A DNA stretch of 64,000 bases from Glaciecola sp. KUL10 (lineage in GTDB: Bacteria > Pseudomonadota > Gammaproteobacteria > Enterobacterales > Alteromonadaceae): contig NZ_BGNG01000011.1 in the NCBI RefSeq assembly GCF_003203515.1, positions 57,426-121,425 on the forward strand. The letters run 5' to 3'. The translations under genes and the position numbers were made by a program. Shown one piece after another: positions 29,239 through 38,438 of this stretch. The notes under the pieces were generated by a model. It was not told the origin of the DNA, did not search any database, and saw only the letters and a program-made list of their open reading frames with translations. How positions within the stretch are numbered: position 1 is the stretch's first letter; every line of letters starts with the position of its first letter.

Positions 29239-30309
29239 ATGAGTCAACAAGCTATTCTTTTTATTGATAGAGACGGCACGCTAGTAGAAGAGCCGCCTGT
29301 CGACAAGCAGTTAGATAAACTTGAAAAGTTGGTCTTCGAGCCACAAGTCATTCCTGAATTACTCAAACTTCAGCATGCTGGTTTTAAGTTGGTCATGGTA
29401 TCTAACCAAGATGGTTTGGGCACCGATAGCTTCCCGCAAGCCGACTTTGATGCACCTCATGATTTGATGATGCAAATATTCACTAGCCAAGGTGTCAAGT
29501 TTGATGATGTACTGATATGCCCTCACTTTGACGAAGACAATTGCTCATGCCGCAAGCCTAAACTAGGGTTGGTAAAAGAGTATTTGCAACAAGGCAAAGT
29601 CGACTTTACCCGTTCGTTTGTAATTGGCGATCGCGATACCGACATTCAACTCGCTGAAAACATGGGTATCAAAGGCATTAAATATGATCCCAAAACTAAC
29701 AACTGGCCAGCTATCTCAAGGCAGATACTAGTTACAGAACGCACGGCAACCGTTATTCGCACCACCTCTGAAACTGACATTCACGTCACAGTAAATTTAG
29801 ATAAAGCTGATAAACCTGAGATCCACACAGGTCTGGGCTTTTTTGACCACATGCTTGACCAAATCGCCACCCATGCTGGCTTTTATCTAGATGTAAAAGT
29901 TGACGGGGATTTACATATTGATGATCACCACAGTGTCGAAGATACAGCATTAGCACTGGGTGAATGCTTGAAAAAAGCGCTAGGCGATAAACGTGGGATC
30001 GGCCGGTTTGGCTTTGCTTTGCCAATGGATGAATGTCGCGCAGAGTGCATTATGGATATTTCAAACCGACCGCACCTTAAATTTGAAGCTGAATTTACAC
30101 GCGAGTCAGTAGGTGAAATGGCTACCGAGATGGTGCCTCACTTCTTCTATTCAATCGCTCAGTCAATGGGTTTATCTTTGCATCTCTCGACGACCGAGGG
30201 CAACGCACACCACCAAGTTGAAAGTCTGTTCAAAGTCTTCGGACGTGCGTTAAGACAAGCGATCAGCAAACAAGGTGATGCACTACCTAGCACCAAAGGA
30301 GCGTTGTAA
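29239..30309 (+). CDS. hisB: Bifunctional histidinol-phosphatase / imidazoleglycerol-phosphate dehydratase
   Basis: Two enzymes in one chain, as in enteric bacteria. Residues 1-165 are a HAD-type phosphatase with catalytic Asp10 and Asp12 (FIDRDGT) and a zinc loop [15 protein letters not shown]. Residues about 168-356 are the dehydratase with [13 protein letters not shown] and the second metal-binding HHQVESLFK. The start at 29239 is chosen because AGGA lies eight bases upstream and it matches the family N-terminus; a GTG at 29215 would add eight unlikely residues. The stop is directly followed by hisH. Confidence 0.95.
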   Translation: MSQQAILFIDRDGTLVEEPPVDKQLDKLEKLVFEPQVIPELLKLQHAGFKLVMVSNQDGLGTDSFPQADFDAPHDLMMQIFTSQGVKFDDVLICPHFDEDNCSCRKPKLGLVKEYLQQGKVDFTRSFVIGDRDTDIQLAENMGIKGIKYDPKTNNWPAISRQILVTERTATVIRTTSETDIHVTVNLDKADKPEIHTGLGFFDHMLDQIATHAGFYLDVKVDGDLHIDDHHSVEDTALALGECLKKALGDKRGIGRFGFALPMDECRAECIMDISNRPHLKFEAEFTRESVGEMATEMVPHFFYSIAQSMGLSLHLSTTEGNAHHQVESLFKVFGRALRQAISKQGDALPSTKGAL

Positions 30310-30921
30310 ATGGCAAGTAATCTGGTCATTGTGAATACTGGCTGCGCTAATATTTCTTCTGTTAAGTTCGCTTTTGAACGCATAGGTGCACAAGTCACCG
30401 TAAGTGACGATACAGCAGTGATTAGTGCTGCAGATAAGGTCCTGTTACCTGGGGTTGGTTCTGCGCCTGCCGCGATGAAAAGCATCAAAGCAAAACAGTT
30501 AGAGGCATGCCTTCAAGGGCTGACTCAACCCGTCTTAGGTGTTTGTTTAGGTATGCAACTGATGGTGTCAGATTCGCAAGAAGGCGAATTTGGTTCAACA
30601 AAAACCACTGACTGTCTCAATTTAATACCCGGACAGGTAAAGCGTATGCAAGTTGGCGAGCTTCGTCTGCCGCATATGGGTTGGAACAAAGTTGTCAACA
30701 AATACAACAATGACTTGTTTAAAGGCATTGGCGATGGCGAGTTTTTCTATTTTGTTCACAGTTTCGCGATTGAGGATTATCAGCACACGCTTGCAAGCTG
30801 TGAGTACGGCGGTGTTTTCTCTGCCGCCATTCACAAAGACAATTTCTACGGTGTTCAATTTCACCCAGAACGCTCAAGTGATGCGGGTGCGCACTTGCTC
30901 GAAAACTTTTTAAAGATGTAA
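30310..30921 (+). CDS. hisH: Imidazole glycerol phosphate synthase, glutaminase subunit
   Basis: Class I glutamine amidotransferase, 203 residues. Catalytic Cys79 is in GVCLGMQLM and the His/Glu pair in GVQFHPERSS near the C-terminus. It releases ammonia for HisF. The gene begins at the base after the hisB stop. Its partner hisF is two genes downstream, beyond the ilvE insertion, unlike the usual hisH-hisA-hisF order. Confidence 0.95.
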   Translation: MASNLVIVNTGCANISSVKFAFERIGAQVTVSDDTAVISAADKVLLPGVGSAPAAMKSIKAKQLEACLQGLTQPVLGVCLGMQLMVSDSQEGEFGSTKTTDCLNLIPGQVKRMQVGELRLPHMGWNKVVNKYNNDLFKGIGDGEFFYFVHSFAIEDYQHTLASCEYGGVFSAAIHKDNFYGVQFHPERSSDAGAHLLENFLKM

Positions 30922-31668
<747 letters not shown>

Positions 31669-31814
31669 GCTTACTTGCTAAAAAATGCACATTAGTGGAC
31701 TTTTTTACGAGCGATAGCTTCAATTAGTAATCACGTAAAAAGCAATAAATCGATTCAATTAGGCGCTTAATTTAACAAGTTGTTCACATTGATAAGAAAA
31801 GTTTAGACCAACTT

Positions 31815-31923
31815 AAGTGGCTTATCCTCAAAAATGAGTGAAATAAGGTGATAAGTCCACCTAAAGCCTTGATCAAATAACTTTGTTAGCCCTACTTATT
31901 CAATTACAATGTAGAATAAGTAG
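31815..31923 (+). promoter_or_regulatory. Structured leader region upstream of the aminotransferase gene
   Basis: The 287-base gap between hisA and the aminotransferase gene has two clear inverted repeats. The first pairs GTGG-CTTATC (31817-31826) with GATAAG-T-CCAC (ending at 31860), allowing one bulged base. The second is a perfect 10-bp pair, CTACTTATTC (31892-31901) with GAATAAGTAG (31914-31923), 32 bases before the start codon. Neither is followed by a T tract. The region probably holds a separate promoter and perhaps an operator or RNA-level control. I found no leader peptide rich in Leu, Ile or Val codons. Confidence 0.4.
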
Positions 31924-31955
31924 ACAATGAATATTCATACAAGTAGGAAGATAAC

Positions 31956-32954
31956 ATGGCAGTGTTTGGTACCGTATTTATGCCTAAAATGGCAATGGCG
32001 ACCTTTGAAAATCAAAAGTGGAGTGAGACACAAGTGGTCTCATCAGATGCCATTAGTATGCACCCAGGCGCACATGTGCTTCACTATTCAAGTACTTGTT
32101 TTGAGGGTTTAAAAGCATTTCGTCACGAAGATGGCGGTATTTATGTGTTTAGAATGGACCAAAACGTCGCTCGCTTTAAGCAAAGTTCGCAATTGCTTAA
32201 TTTACCACCAGTGGACGATGCACAAATATCGAAGATGATTTTAGACATTGTCGCAATGTATGCAGACGAAGTACCCGAGCCTCCTGGCTCGATGTATATT
32301 CGCCCTACGCACATCGGTATGGAAGCATCAATTGGCAAAGCTGCAGCACCTTCTGCTACCTCGATGATGTACGTATTGCTTTCTCCAGTAGGTGATTACT
32401 TTGCTGGCGGTGCTAAGCCTTTACGTTTGCTACTAGATGAGACAGGCATGCGCTGCGCACCTCACATGGGTATGATCAAAAGCGGTGGTAACTACGCAAG
32501 TGCCTTAGGCCCAATCTTAGAAGCGCGCAGCGAAGTACAAGCAGACCAAATCTTATTTTGCCCAAATGGCGATGTTCAAGAAACTGGCGCGGCTAACTTT
32601 GTGCTTATTGATGGCAATGAAATCATCACCAAAGCGCTCGACTCAAGCTTCCTACACGGTGTCACACGTAGCTCAGTTTTAACGCTTGCTGCTGATATGG
32701 GCATGACAGTTAGCGAACGAGATATTACTGTTGAAGAATTACTAGAACGCGCTCAAAAACCGGGCACCGAAGCAGCTTTATCAGGAACTGCGGCAGTATT
32801 AACTCCCGTAGGTACGTTTATTCACAACGGTAAAGAATATCAAGTTGGCAATGGCGAGCCTGGCGAAACCACCATGAAACTCAGACAGCGTTTAAATGAT
32901 ATTCAATGGGGTAAAGCACAAGACAAACACAATTGGTTAGTCAAAATAGCTTAA
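31956..32954 (+). CDS. ilvE: Branched-chain amino acid aminotransferase
   Basis: Fold-type IV PLP aminotransferase of 332 residues, close in pattern to bacterial BCATs of the larger (eukaryotic-like) group: [17 protein letters not shown] near 45-61, MYIRPTHIG near 112-120, the PLP Lys175 in MIKSGGNYA and [10 protein letters not shown] near 209-218. It transfers amino groups to and from Leu, Ile and Val. AGGAAG lies eight bases before the ATG. Its position between hisA and hisF is not that of a histidine gene. It has its own leader region, and hisF starts 28 bases after it, so hisF may depend on this promoter. Confidence 0.92.
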   Translation: MAVFGTVFMPKMAMATFENQKWSETQVVSSDAISMHPGAHVLHYSSTCFEGLKAFRHEDGGIYVFRMDQNVARFKQSSQLLNLPPVDDAQISKMILDIVAMYADEVPEPPGSMYIRPTHIGMEASIGKAAAPSATSMMYVLLSPVGDYFAGGAKPLRLLLDETGMRCAPHMGMIKSGGNYASALGPILEARSEVQADQILFCPNGDVQETGAANFVLIDGNEIITKALDSSFLHGVTRSSVLTLAADMGMTVSERDITVEELLERAQKPGTEAALSGTAAVLTPVGTFIHNGKEYQVGNGEPGETTMKLRQRLNDIQWGKAQDKHNWLVKIA

Positions 32955-32982
32955 TCGTACATTTTATAAAGGCCAAATATTT

Positions 32983-33762
32983 ATGTTAGCAAGACGTATT
33001 ATTCCTTGCTTAGATGTCAGAGACGGCGTGGTTGTCAAAGGCGTTAAGTTTAGAAATCACGAAATTATAGGCGACATCGTCCCCTTGGCGGAACGCTATG
33101 CGAAAGCTGGCGCAGACGAACTTGTGTTTTATGATATTACCGCTTCTAGCGATCAGCGCGTCGTTGATAAAAGCTGGGTCAGCAAAATAGCGCAAGTCAT
33201 CGACATACCATTTTGTGTCGCAGGCGGAATCAAGTCTGTAGAAGATGCTGGCAAAATCTTAGAAATGGGTGCTGACAAGATATCCATTAACAGCCCTGCC
33301 CTTGCTAATCCGAGTTTAATTAAAGAGCTTCACGACACATTTGGTCAACAGTGTGTCGTAATTGGTATCGACAGTTTTTATAACGAAGAAACACAAAAAT
33401 ACGAAGTTTATCAGTTCACAGGCGACGAAAGCCGCACACAAAAAACAGCGTGGCAAACCATCGACTGGATTAAAGAAGTGCAAACCCATGGCGCGGGTGA
33501 AATCGTGCTTAATTGCATGAACCAAGACGGAGTTCGTAAAGGTTATGACCTTGAGCAACTTAGCGCAGTGCGCAATGCCTGCCATGTGCCGCTGATTGCA
33601 TCAGGCGGTGCCGGCGAAATGCAACACTTTGCTGATGTGTTTAAACAAGCAGATGTTGACGGAGCATTGGCAGCTTCTGTTTTTCATAAATCGATAATTG
33701 ATATACCAGAGCTTAAGGCGTGGCTTAGTGAGCAAGGTGTTGTCATGCGGGTGAATAAGTAG
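32983..33762 (+). CDS. hisF: Imidazole glycerol phosphate synthase, cyclase subunit
   Basis: A 259-residue (beta/alpha)8 barrel that uses ammonia from HisH to make imidazole glycerol phosphate and AICAR. The catalytic Asp11 is in [10 protein letters not shown], and the second Asp in VIGIDSF (about 130). GGIKSVEDA and [11 protein letters not shown] phosphate loops are present. It lies 28 bases after the aminotransferase gene and is separated from hisIE by 551 bases of repeats. Confidence 0.95.
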   Translation: MLARRIIPCLDVRDGVVVKGVKFRNHEIIGDIVPLAERYAKAGADELVFYDITASSDQRVVDKSWVSKIAQVIDIPFCVAGGIKSVEDAGKILEMGADKISINSPALANPSLIKELHDTFGQQCVVIGIDSFYNEETQKYEVYQFTGDESRTQKTAWQTIDWIKEVQTHGAGEIVLNCMNQDGVRKGYDLEQLSAVRNACHVPLIASGGAGEMQHFADVFKQADVDGALAASVFHKSIIDIPELKAWLSEQGVVMRVNK

Positions 33763-33790
33763 CGGGTGAATATCTGTCACCTGCGTAATC

Positions 33791-33877
33791 CGTCATTCCC
33801 GCGAACTTTCTCGTCATTCCTGGGAACTTACTCGTCATTCCTGGGAACTTACTCGTCATTCCCGCGCATGCGGGAAT
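33791..33877. repeat. 21-bp tandem repeat ending in an ATTCCC...GGGAAT palindrome
   Basis: CGTCATTCC recurs at 33791, 33812, 33833 and 33854, an exact 21-base period. The first unit ends CGCGAACTTT and the next two TGGGAACTTA. The fourth runs into a perfect palindrome, ATTCCCGC-GCAT-GCGGGAAT (33858-33877). Its ends match the short ATTCCC...GGGAAT repeats known from Neisseria (dRS3) and scattered in other proteobacteria; kinship with those is inferred. It lies 28 bases past the hisF stop. Confidence 0.85.
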
Positions 33878-33919
33878 CTCGTACATTACATGCAAATCTG
33901 ATGATTTTCGAGTTTGCTG

Positions 33920-33950
33920 TGTTCCAAGGAGGTTCTCGCGTAAGCGGGAA
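33920..33950. repeat. First copy of TGTTCCAAGGAGGTTC plus imperfect palindrome
   Basis: The 16-base segment at 33920-33935 leads into TTCTCGC-GTAA-GCGGGAA, one mismatch short of perfect. The same 16 bases recur at 34189. The two copies flank the long inverted repeat at 34031-34138. Confidence 0.75.
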
Positions 33951-34030
33951 TGATGGGTATGGAAATGATGTTTCTTTAGTTTCGTGCTAACAAAACTAAT
34001 GAGCAAACATTACCAGAGAACATTCAGCGC

Positions 34031-34138
34031 GCCAGATAAGCCCACTCCCTTTCATAAAATTTGTGCCGCAAGGACGCGGCACCAAAGCGGCATGGATGCC
34101 CTCGTGCGGTTTTATGAAAGGGAGTGGGCTTATCTGGC
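34031..34138. repeat. MITE-like element: perfect 29-bp inverted repeat
   Basis: The arm at 34031-34059 (starting GCCAGATAAGCCCACTCCC) is the exact reverse complement of 34110-34138, around a 50-base centre. The centre holds a smaller hairpin, GTGCCGC-AAGGAC-GCGGCAC (34063-34082), and GGCAT-GG-ATGCC. A perfect 29-bp arm with no coding capacity fits a miniature inverted-repeat element or a dispersed structured repeat. It would form a very stable RNA cruciform or hairpin between hisF and hisIE. Confidence 0.8.
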
Positions 34139-34188
34139 AAAAGCTGAATATAGCTTACGGAGCACAGTGGTGGATGTTAGTTTTGCTA

Positions 34189-34220
34189 TGTTCCAAGGAG
34201 GTTCCCGCATGCGCGGGAAT
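34189..34220. repeat. Second copy of TGTTCCAAGGAGGTTC plus palindrome
   Basis: Repeats the 16 bases found at 33920 and continues into a perfect palindrome, TTCCCGC-ATGC-GCGGGAA (34202-34219). Bases between 34221 and 34313 are AT-rich with a partial CGTAGG repeat (CGTAGGAATAACG and CGTAGGTATGACG) and then the hisIE ribosome site (AAAGGAA). Confidence 0.75.
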
Positions 34221-34313
34221 GACGTTCTGCGTAGGAATAACGTCTGTGCGTAGGTATGACGCGTGTGTAACAAATCGCTTTAAAAAATATAAAACCAAGC
34301 AAAGGAAATTAAT

Positions 34314-34997
34314 ATGAAAGTAACAAAAGACAATTTAAATCAACTCGCTTGGGAAAAAATGGACGGCTTACTTCCATGTATCGTTCAGGACGCATTTTCA
34401 GCACAAGTGTTGATGCAAGGTTACATGGACAAAGCAGCGTTAGAGAAAACGTTCGATACTCAACTAGTGACCTTTTTCAGCCGCTCTAAACAGCGTCTAT
34501 GGACAAAAGGTGAAACTAGCGGTAACACCCTTGAGTTAAAAAGCATTAGCGCCGATTGTGATGAAGATTCACTGTTAGTTTTAGTCAAGCCAAATGGCCC
34601 TACTTGTCATACAGGCACAACAAGCTGTTGGTTCGATGGCGAATTGCCTACCATGAGCTTCGTTGCCGAATTAGAGCAGGTTTTGTCTGCTAGAAAGTCG
34701 GCTGATCCGAGTTCTAGCTATACAGCAGAATTATACTCAAAGGGAATTAAGCGCATCGCACAAAAGGTCGGTGAAGAAGGTGTCGAAACAGCCTTAGCGG
34801 CAACAGTAAAGGATTTAGATGAATTAAAAAATGAATCTGCTGACCTACTCTACCACTTGATTGTATTGCTTCAGGCCAGTGATTTATCACTTCAAGACTC
34901 GATTGAAGTGTTGCAAAAACGTCATCAAAAAAATAATTTAAATTTTTTAAAATATTTCCTTGAAAAAATAGCATGTGTTCACATATTGATATTGTAG
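34314..34997 (+). CDS. hisI: Bifunctional phosphoribosyl-AMP cyclohydrolase / phosphoribosyl-ATP pyrophosphatase
   Basis: HisIE fusion for steps two and three of the pathway. The cyclohydrolase half (about 1-115) has the metal-binding [11 protein letters not shown] and CHTGTTSCW cysteines; the pyrophosphatase half (about 120-205) has [13 protein letters not shown] and [13 protein letters not shown]. The E. coli protein is 203 residues, this one 227. The family normally ends soon after a segment like VLQKRHQK; here about 20 more residues, mostly Asn, Leu, Phe and Ile, follow in AT-rich DNA, suggesting loss of the original stop. It is detached from hisF by the repeat cluster. Confidence 0.93.
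   Translation: MKVTKDNLNQLAWEKMDGLLPCIVQDAFSAQVLMQGYMDKAALEKTFDTQLVTFFSRSKQRLWTKGETSGNTLELKSISADCDEDSLLVLVKPNGPTCHTGTTSCWFDGELPTMSFVAELEQVLSARKSADPSSSYTAELYSKGIKRIAQKVGEEGVETALAATVKDLDELKNESADLLYHLIVLLQASDLSLQDSIEVLQKRHQKNNLNFLKYFLEKIACVHILIL
34959..34986 (+). promoter_or_regulatory. Candidate heat-shock (sigma-32) promoter for the Hsp20 gene
   Basis: CTTGAA at 34959-34964 exactly matches the sigma-32 -35 element. TCACATAT begins 14 bases later and matches six of eight positions of CCCCATnT. It lies about 100 bases before the Hsp20 start, inside the unusual extra 3' end of hisIE. Weak on the -10 side, so tentative. Confidence 0.4.
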
Positions 34998-35082
34998 ACG
35001 CCGAAAGGGTCACAAAAACCGTCGCCGAATAATCGGGACACTTAATTAATACATATTGCTTAAATTTAAAAAGGATATGACT

Positions 35083-35526
35083 ATGCGTACTATCGATCTA
35101 TCTCCACTTTACCGTTCATTCATTGGCTCAGACCATCTTGCATCTATGATTGATGCTGCTGCTCGCAATGAAAAACAAGCATCTTACCCGCCATACAATA
35201 TCGAATTACTGGGTGAAGACAAATACAGAATCACGATGGCTGTTGCAGGATTTGCAAAAGACGATGTGGTTATTGAAGTTCAAGAGAACACACTGAAAGT
35301 CAGCGGAAACAAAGAAGCTAACAAGACAGAAGAGGAACGTAAATTCCTACACAAAGGCATTTCAGCGCGGAACTTTGAACGAAAATTCCAACTCGGCGAC
35401 AATGTAAAAGTGCTTGCAGCAGATATGGATAACGGCTTATTGCACATCGACCTAGAAAGGGTTGTACCCGAAGCTAAAAAGCCAAGACGTATCGAAATTG
35501 GTAGCCAATTAATTGAAAACCAATAA
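35083..35526 (+). CDS. ibpA: Small heat shock protein, Hsp20/IbpA family
   Basis: A 147-residue alpha-crystallin-domain chaperone. The N-terminus MRTIDLSPLYRSFIGSDHL is typical of IbpA/IbpB, the crystallin domain spans about 35-125, and the conserved GLLHIDLERVVPE is near 118-130, with a C-terminal IEI motif (IxI-type) at about 138-140. It holds unfolding proteins for later refolding by DnaK/ClpB. The start at 35083 has AAGGA seven bases upstream; a frame from 35056 lacks one. A strong terminator follows. Confidence 0.93.
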   Translation: MRTIDLSPLYRSFIGSDHLASMIDAAARNEKQASYPPYNIELLGEDKYRITMAVAGFAKDDVVIEVQENTLKVSGNKEANKTEEERKFLHKGISARNFERKFQLGDNVKVLAADMDNGLLHIDLERVVPEAKKPRRIEIGSQLIENQ

Positions 35527-35554
35527 GCCTTAAAGTAAACATATTCCCTAGATG

Positions 35555-35578
35555 AGGCGCCCAATCGGGCGCCTTTTT
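35555..35578 (+). terminator. Rho-independent terminator after ibpA
   Basis: An eight-base GC-rich stem AGGCGCCC/GGGCGCCT with an AATC loop, followed by TTTTT. Textbook form, 28 bases after the stop. Confidence 0.92.
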
Positions 35579-35653
35579 GCACTAATAACTCGTAGAATTA
35601 TGGCAATAATAAAGCATCAATCAAAGCTATAAAATCAGTGTGCTTTGACGCCC

Positions 35654-36058
35654 TTAAAAATTAAAATAACTTGCTGCAAACACTCCTAAATTAAACACGC
35701 TTAACCCCAACAAGACTAAAAAAGTTGCAATCATGCCAGAAAAACGCTGCCAACTAACCCCTGGATTCTTTAGCAATCCAATGCCGTGAAATATTCTTCC
35801 ATAAACGAGTAATGCACCGAAAACGTATAAAATCCAAGACGGGGCGGCATTTAATTCTGCAATAAAAAACAAAATCAGACATATTGGCGTGTATTCAGCA
35901 AAATTGCCATGCGCGCGGATTGCTTGCTGAAGTTTAGCCACTCCACCGTCGCCGATCCCCACAGCATTTGCTCGTCGAGCACCAACAACGGCAAACGAAA
36001 GGTATAAAAATACCAAGCCTAAGATACCGGTAAATAAAGCGGTTAACGGAAAGTTCAT
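35654..36058 (-). CDS. MAPEG family membrane protein
   Basis: A 134-residue four-helix membrane protein of the MAPEG superfamily (eicosanoid/glutathione metabolism fold, YecN-like in bacteria). The signature KLQQAIRAHGNFAEYTPICLILFFIAE (about 42-68) includes the RAHGNFxEYxP motif that marks the family. Bacterial substrates are unknown; glutathione-dependent activity is possible. It stands alone, converging with ibpA. The 259 bases upstream, shared with the divergent antiporter operon, hold no motif I can name. Confidence 0.87.
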   Translation of the reverse strand: MNFPLTALFTGILGLVFLYLSFAVVGARRANAVGIGDGGVAKLQQAIRAHGNFAEYTPICLILFFIAELNAAPSWILYVFGALLVYGRIFHGIGLLKNPGVSWQRFSGMIATFLVLLGLSVFNLGVFAASYFNF

Positions 36059-36317
36059 TATTAATTCTCTTTGTGATTAAGTTAGATTCATGTAAAGTAA
36101 AAGGCGTTATATATAAACAACTTAGTTAATATAACAACTTTGAAGCACATAATCGCGCCAATAAACTTGTTTTAAAGTAAATCGATTGTTAGATTAAATA
36201 AATGCTTTTAGTTTTAAGCACCTAAGTGAAAAACATCGAATTTATTTCTAATTACCACGCTAGGTATGCCGATAGTCAAACAGTATCGCGCGACACATTT
36301 TATTCAGGAGTGAACAA

Positions 36318-36812
36318 TTGAGCCATCTATTTAGACTAGGGGTGATGCTTGTCATCGTCTGGTTGTTACTTTCTGGTATGTACGAACCGTTAATGCTTGC
36401 CTTTGGTGTATTTTCCGTTGCTGTTTCTTTATGGCTTACCAAGCGAATGCTTCGGATAGATAAAGAAAGTTACACCTTTTTCGTCACTGGTAGTTTGCTT
36501 AACTTTCTCGGTAAACTCTTTGTAAAAATCGTTGTTTCTAATATCGATGTCAGTTTGCGCGTACTCGGATTCAAAAAGGTTGAATCTACATTTATCACTA
36601 TTGATGTACCCTACGATAATGATGTCGCTAAAGTACTTTATGCAAATGCCATAACATTAACACCAGGTTCTGCAAGCATTGCTTTGCACGACCATACCCT
36701 TCTTGTACACACCATTAGCGCCGAAGGTGCGCAAGCGTTGGCTGATAACGACATTCTCGACATAATGCCGAGCCAATATGAAATCAAACCTTTGGAGGCC
36801 TCAACTAAATGA
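36318..36812 (+). CDS. mnhE: Na+/H+ antiporter subunit E (Mrp/Mnh)
   Basis: A 164-residue MnhE/MrpE subunit with two or three N-terminal helices and the conserved ANAITLTPGSASIALHDHTLLVHTISAE-like segment near residues 110-140. Start is TTG at 36318 with AGGAG seven bases upstream. It opens a ten-gene operon in which most starts overlap the previous stop, so all subunits are probably made together. MrpE is needed for assembly or activity of Mrp complexes. Confidence 0.92.
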   Translation: MSHLFRLGVMLVIVWLLLSGMYEPLMLAFGVFSVAVSLWLTKRMLRIDKESYTFFVTGSLLNFLGKLFVKIVVSNIDVSLRVLGFKKVESTFITIDVPYDNDVAKVLYANAITLTPGSASIALHDHTLLVHTISAEGAQALADNDILDIMPSQYEIKPLEASTK

Positions 36813-37150
36813 GCATGTACTATCTAGCTGCAGGCTTGGCTATTTGTATCACAATGGCCCTTGGATTAGCGCGAGCACTACTCGGCCCAAATGTCTTCGA
36901 CCGCATTCTTGCCGTCAATATGTTTGGTACAAAAGCTGTTTTACTCGTTGCCTTGTTTGCCTTTTACTCGGGTAGACATGACTTACTCGATATTTCACTG
37001 CTGTATTCTCTTTTGAACTTCGTTGGTGTTATTGCAGCCTTAAGACTTGTTGAAAGAGGTAAGTTTTTTGCAAATGAAGATGAGCAAGCCAAAAAAAAGT
37101 TAATTGAAGAGTCCAATAATAAAAGTGATTCAGGAGATAAAAATGCTTGA
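36809..37150 (+). CDS. mnhF: Na+/H+ antiporter subunit F
   Basis: A 113-residue three-helix MnhF/MrpF subunit; the segment ARALLGPNVFDRILAVNMFGTKAVLLV (about 23-49) is the family hallmark. Overlaps mnhE by four bases (ATGA) and mnhG by eight. The C-terminal tail is charged and longer than average. Confidence 0.9.
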   Translation: MSMYYLAAGLAICITMALGLARALLGPNVFDRILAVNMFGTKAVLLVALFAFYSGRHDLLDISLLYSLLNFVGVIAALRLVERGKFFANEDEQAKKKLIEESNNKSDSGDKNA

Positions 37151-37469
37151 AATCATTGGTTTCATACTGATAGGAATTGGGTGCTTACTTGGATTGATTG
37201 GCGGTATTGGCGTAATTCGATTACCTGATTTATATGCTAGATTACATGCTGTTGGGGTCACTGATACCCTTTGCTCATTCTTAATACTCACTGGGCTTGC
37301 GTTTCAAGCTGATCACTACATTATTGTCGTCAAATGCATATTAATCTTCCTATTCCTGCTATTCACGAGTCCAGTATCTTCTTATGCACTTGCAAATAAT
37401 GCGTGGCGCTGGGGCTTAACACACAATCAAAAAATTCACATCATTAGCAAAGACAAGGCGGATACATGA
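37143..37469 (+). CDS. mnhG: Na+/H+ antiporter subunit G
   Basis: A 108-residue MnhG/MrpG subunit with three helices and the motif GGIGVIRLPDLYARLHAVGVTDTL near residues 20-43. The start at 37143 has AGGAG seven bases upstream and lies within the end of mnhF; an upstream frame from 37104 is only mnhF overlap. The stop overlaps the next start (ATGA). Confidence 0.9.
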   Translation: MLEIIGFILIGIGCLLGLIGGIGVIRLPDLYARLHAVGVTDTLCSFLILTGLAFQADHYIIVVKCILIFLFLLFTSPVSSYALANNAWRWGLTHNQKIHIISKDKADT

Positions 37470-38023
37470 GCTTAATTGTTAATTTGGTCTTACTTGTATT
37501 TCTACTTGTAATGGCGTTGGCGGTGCTTAAAACCCGTCACCTTTTTGCAATGGCAATGTTGTTTGGGCTTTATAGTCTTCTTGTTGCAGGACTTTTTGTT
37601 GTTTTAGATGCGCCTGATGTTGCATTTACTGAGGCTGCTGTAGGCACAGGCATTTCTACGGTTCTAATGCTGGTGACACTAGCATCGACCAAGAGCGGCC
37701 ATGAACTAGTGTCAACAGCAAAGACAAGAGTTGCACCACTCATCATGTGTTTTGTGATGGGGGGAGTATTAATCTACGGCACTCACGATATCGCTGAACT
37801 TGGAAAAATTGACAGCGCCCCACATCAACAAGTTGCGGCTCGATATATAAAAGATGGACAAAAGGACACCGGAGTACCTAATCTCGTAACTGCCGTACTC
37901 GCAAGCTACCGAGGCTTCGACACATTAGGTGAGGTAACAGTAGTGCTTACAGCGGGCATAGGTGTTTTGATGTTGCTCGGCAATCGCAGAAAACTAAGAG
38001 TAAAGGAGTCTGCCAATGAATAA
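37466..38023 (+). CDS. MrpA C-terminal-like subunit (DUF4040/MbhD-MbhE type)
   Basis: A 185-residue membrane protein corresponding to the C-terminal part of full-length MrpA, here as a separate gene. The segment LFVVLDAPDVAFTEAAVGTGISTVLML (about 45-71) is the DUF4040/MbhD hallmark; the C-terminal half, with SYRGFDTLGEVTVVLTAGIGVL near 145-166, resembles MbhE. The Glu and Asp residues in these helices are thought to be on the ion path in Mrp complexes. Overlaps mnhB by eight bases. Confidence 0.85.
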   Translation: MSLIVNLVLLVFLLVMALAVLKTRHLFAMAMLFGLYSLLVAGLFVVLDAPDVAFTEAAVGTGISTVLMLVTLASTKSGHELVSTAKTRVAPLIMCFVMGGVLIYGTHDIAELGKIDSAPHQQVAARYIKDGQKDTGVPNLVTAVLASYRGFDTLGEVTVVLTAGIGVLMLLGNRRKLRVKESANE

Positions 38024-38438
38024 TGACCTTGTCCTACGCGCAGCAACAAAATGGCTCTCTCCAGTCATCATCCTCTTTGCTTTATATGTGCAATTCCATG
38101 GTGACTACAGTCCTGGTGGTGGGTTTCAAGCTGGCGTGATATTCAGTTCTGCAATTTTGCTCTACGCGTTAACCTATGGTATGCAAGCCGCATTGCAATT
38201 AATACCAGAATGGGTTCTGCGCTTAGGAGCTAGTTTGGGTGTTTTGCTATATGCCGGTGTTGGGGTCGTGGCAATGCTCAAAGGTGGAAACTTCTTAAAT
38301 TATAGCGTACTTGCAGAAGAGCCTGTCGCGGGTCAACACATTGGTATCATTATCATAGAGCTAGGCGTTGGGTTGACCGTTGCATCGGTGATGGTTCTGC
38401 TCTTTTTTACATTTGCTAGAAGGGTGGCTCCGGAATGA
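38016..38438 (+). CDS. mnhB: Na+/H+ antiporter subunit B
   Basis: A 140-residue MnhB/MrpB subunit with four helices. The hallmark HGDYSPGGGFQAGVIFSSAILLYALTYG lies near residues 29-56. The gene overlaps both neighbours by a few bases. Confidence 0.92.
   Translation: MNNDLVLRAATKWLSPVIILFALYVQFHGDYSPGGGFQAGVIFSSAILLYALTYGMQAALQLIPEWVLRLGASLGVLLYAGVGVVAMLKGGNFLNYSVLAEEPVAGQHIGIIIIELGVGLTVASVMVLLFFTFARRVAPE

Noticed and set aside
31927..32112. Alternative frame overlapping the start of ilvE as an attenuator leader peptide
   Set aside because: It runs deep into the ilvE coding region and has no cluster of Leu, Ile or Val codons.
33791..33877. CRISPR array
   Set aside because: Units are 21 bases with no unique spacers between them, so it is a tandem repeat. 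No cas genes are in the window.
33766..34317. Several short open frames between hisF and hisIE
   Set aside because: They run through palindromic and tandem repeats and have no ribosome sites or protein-like composition.
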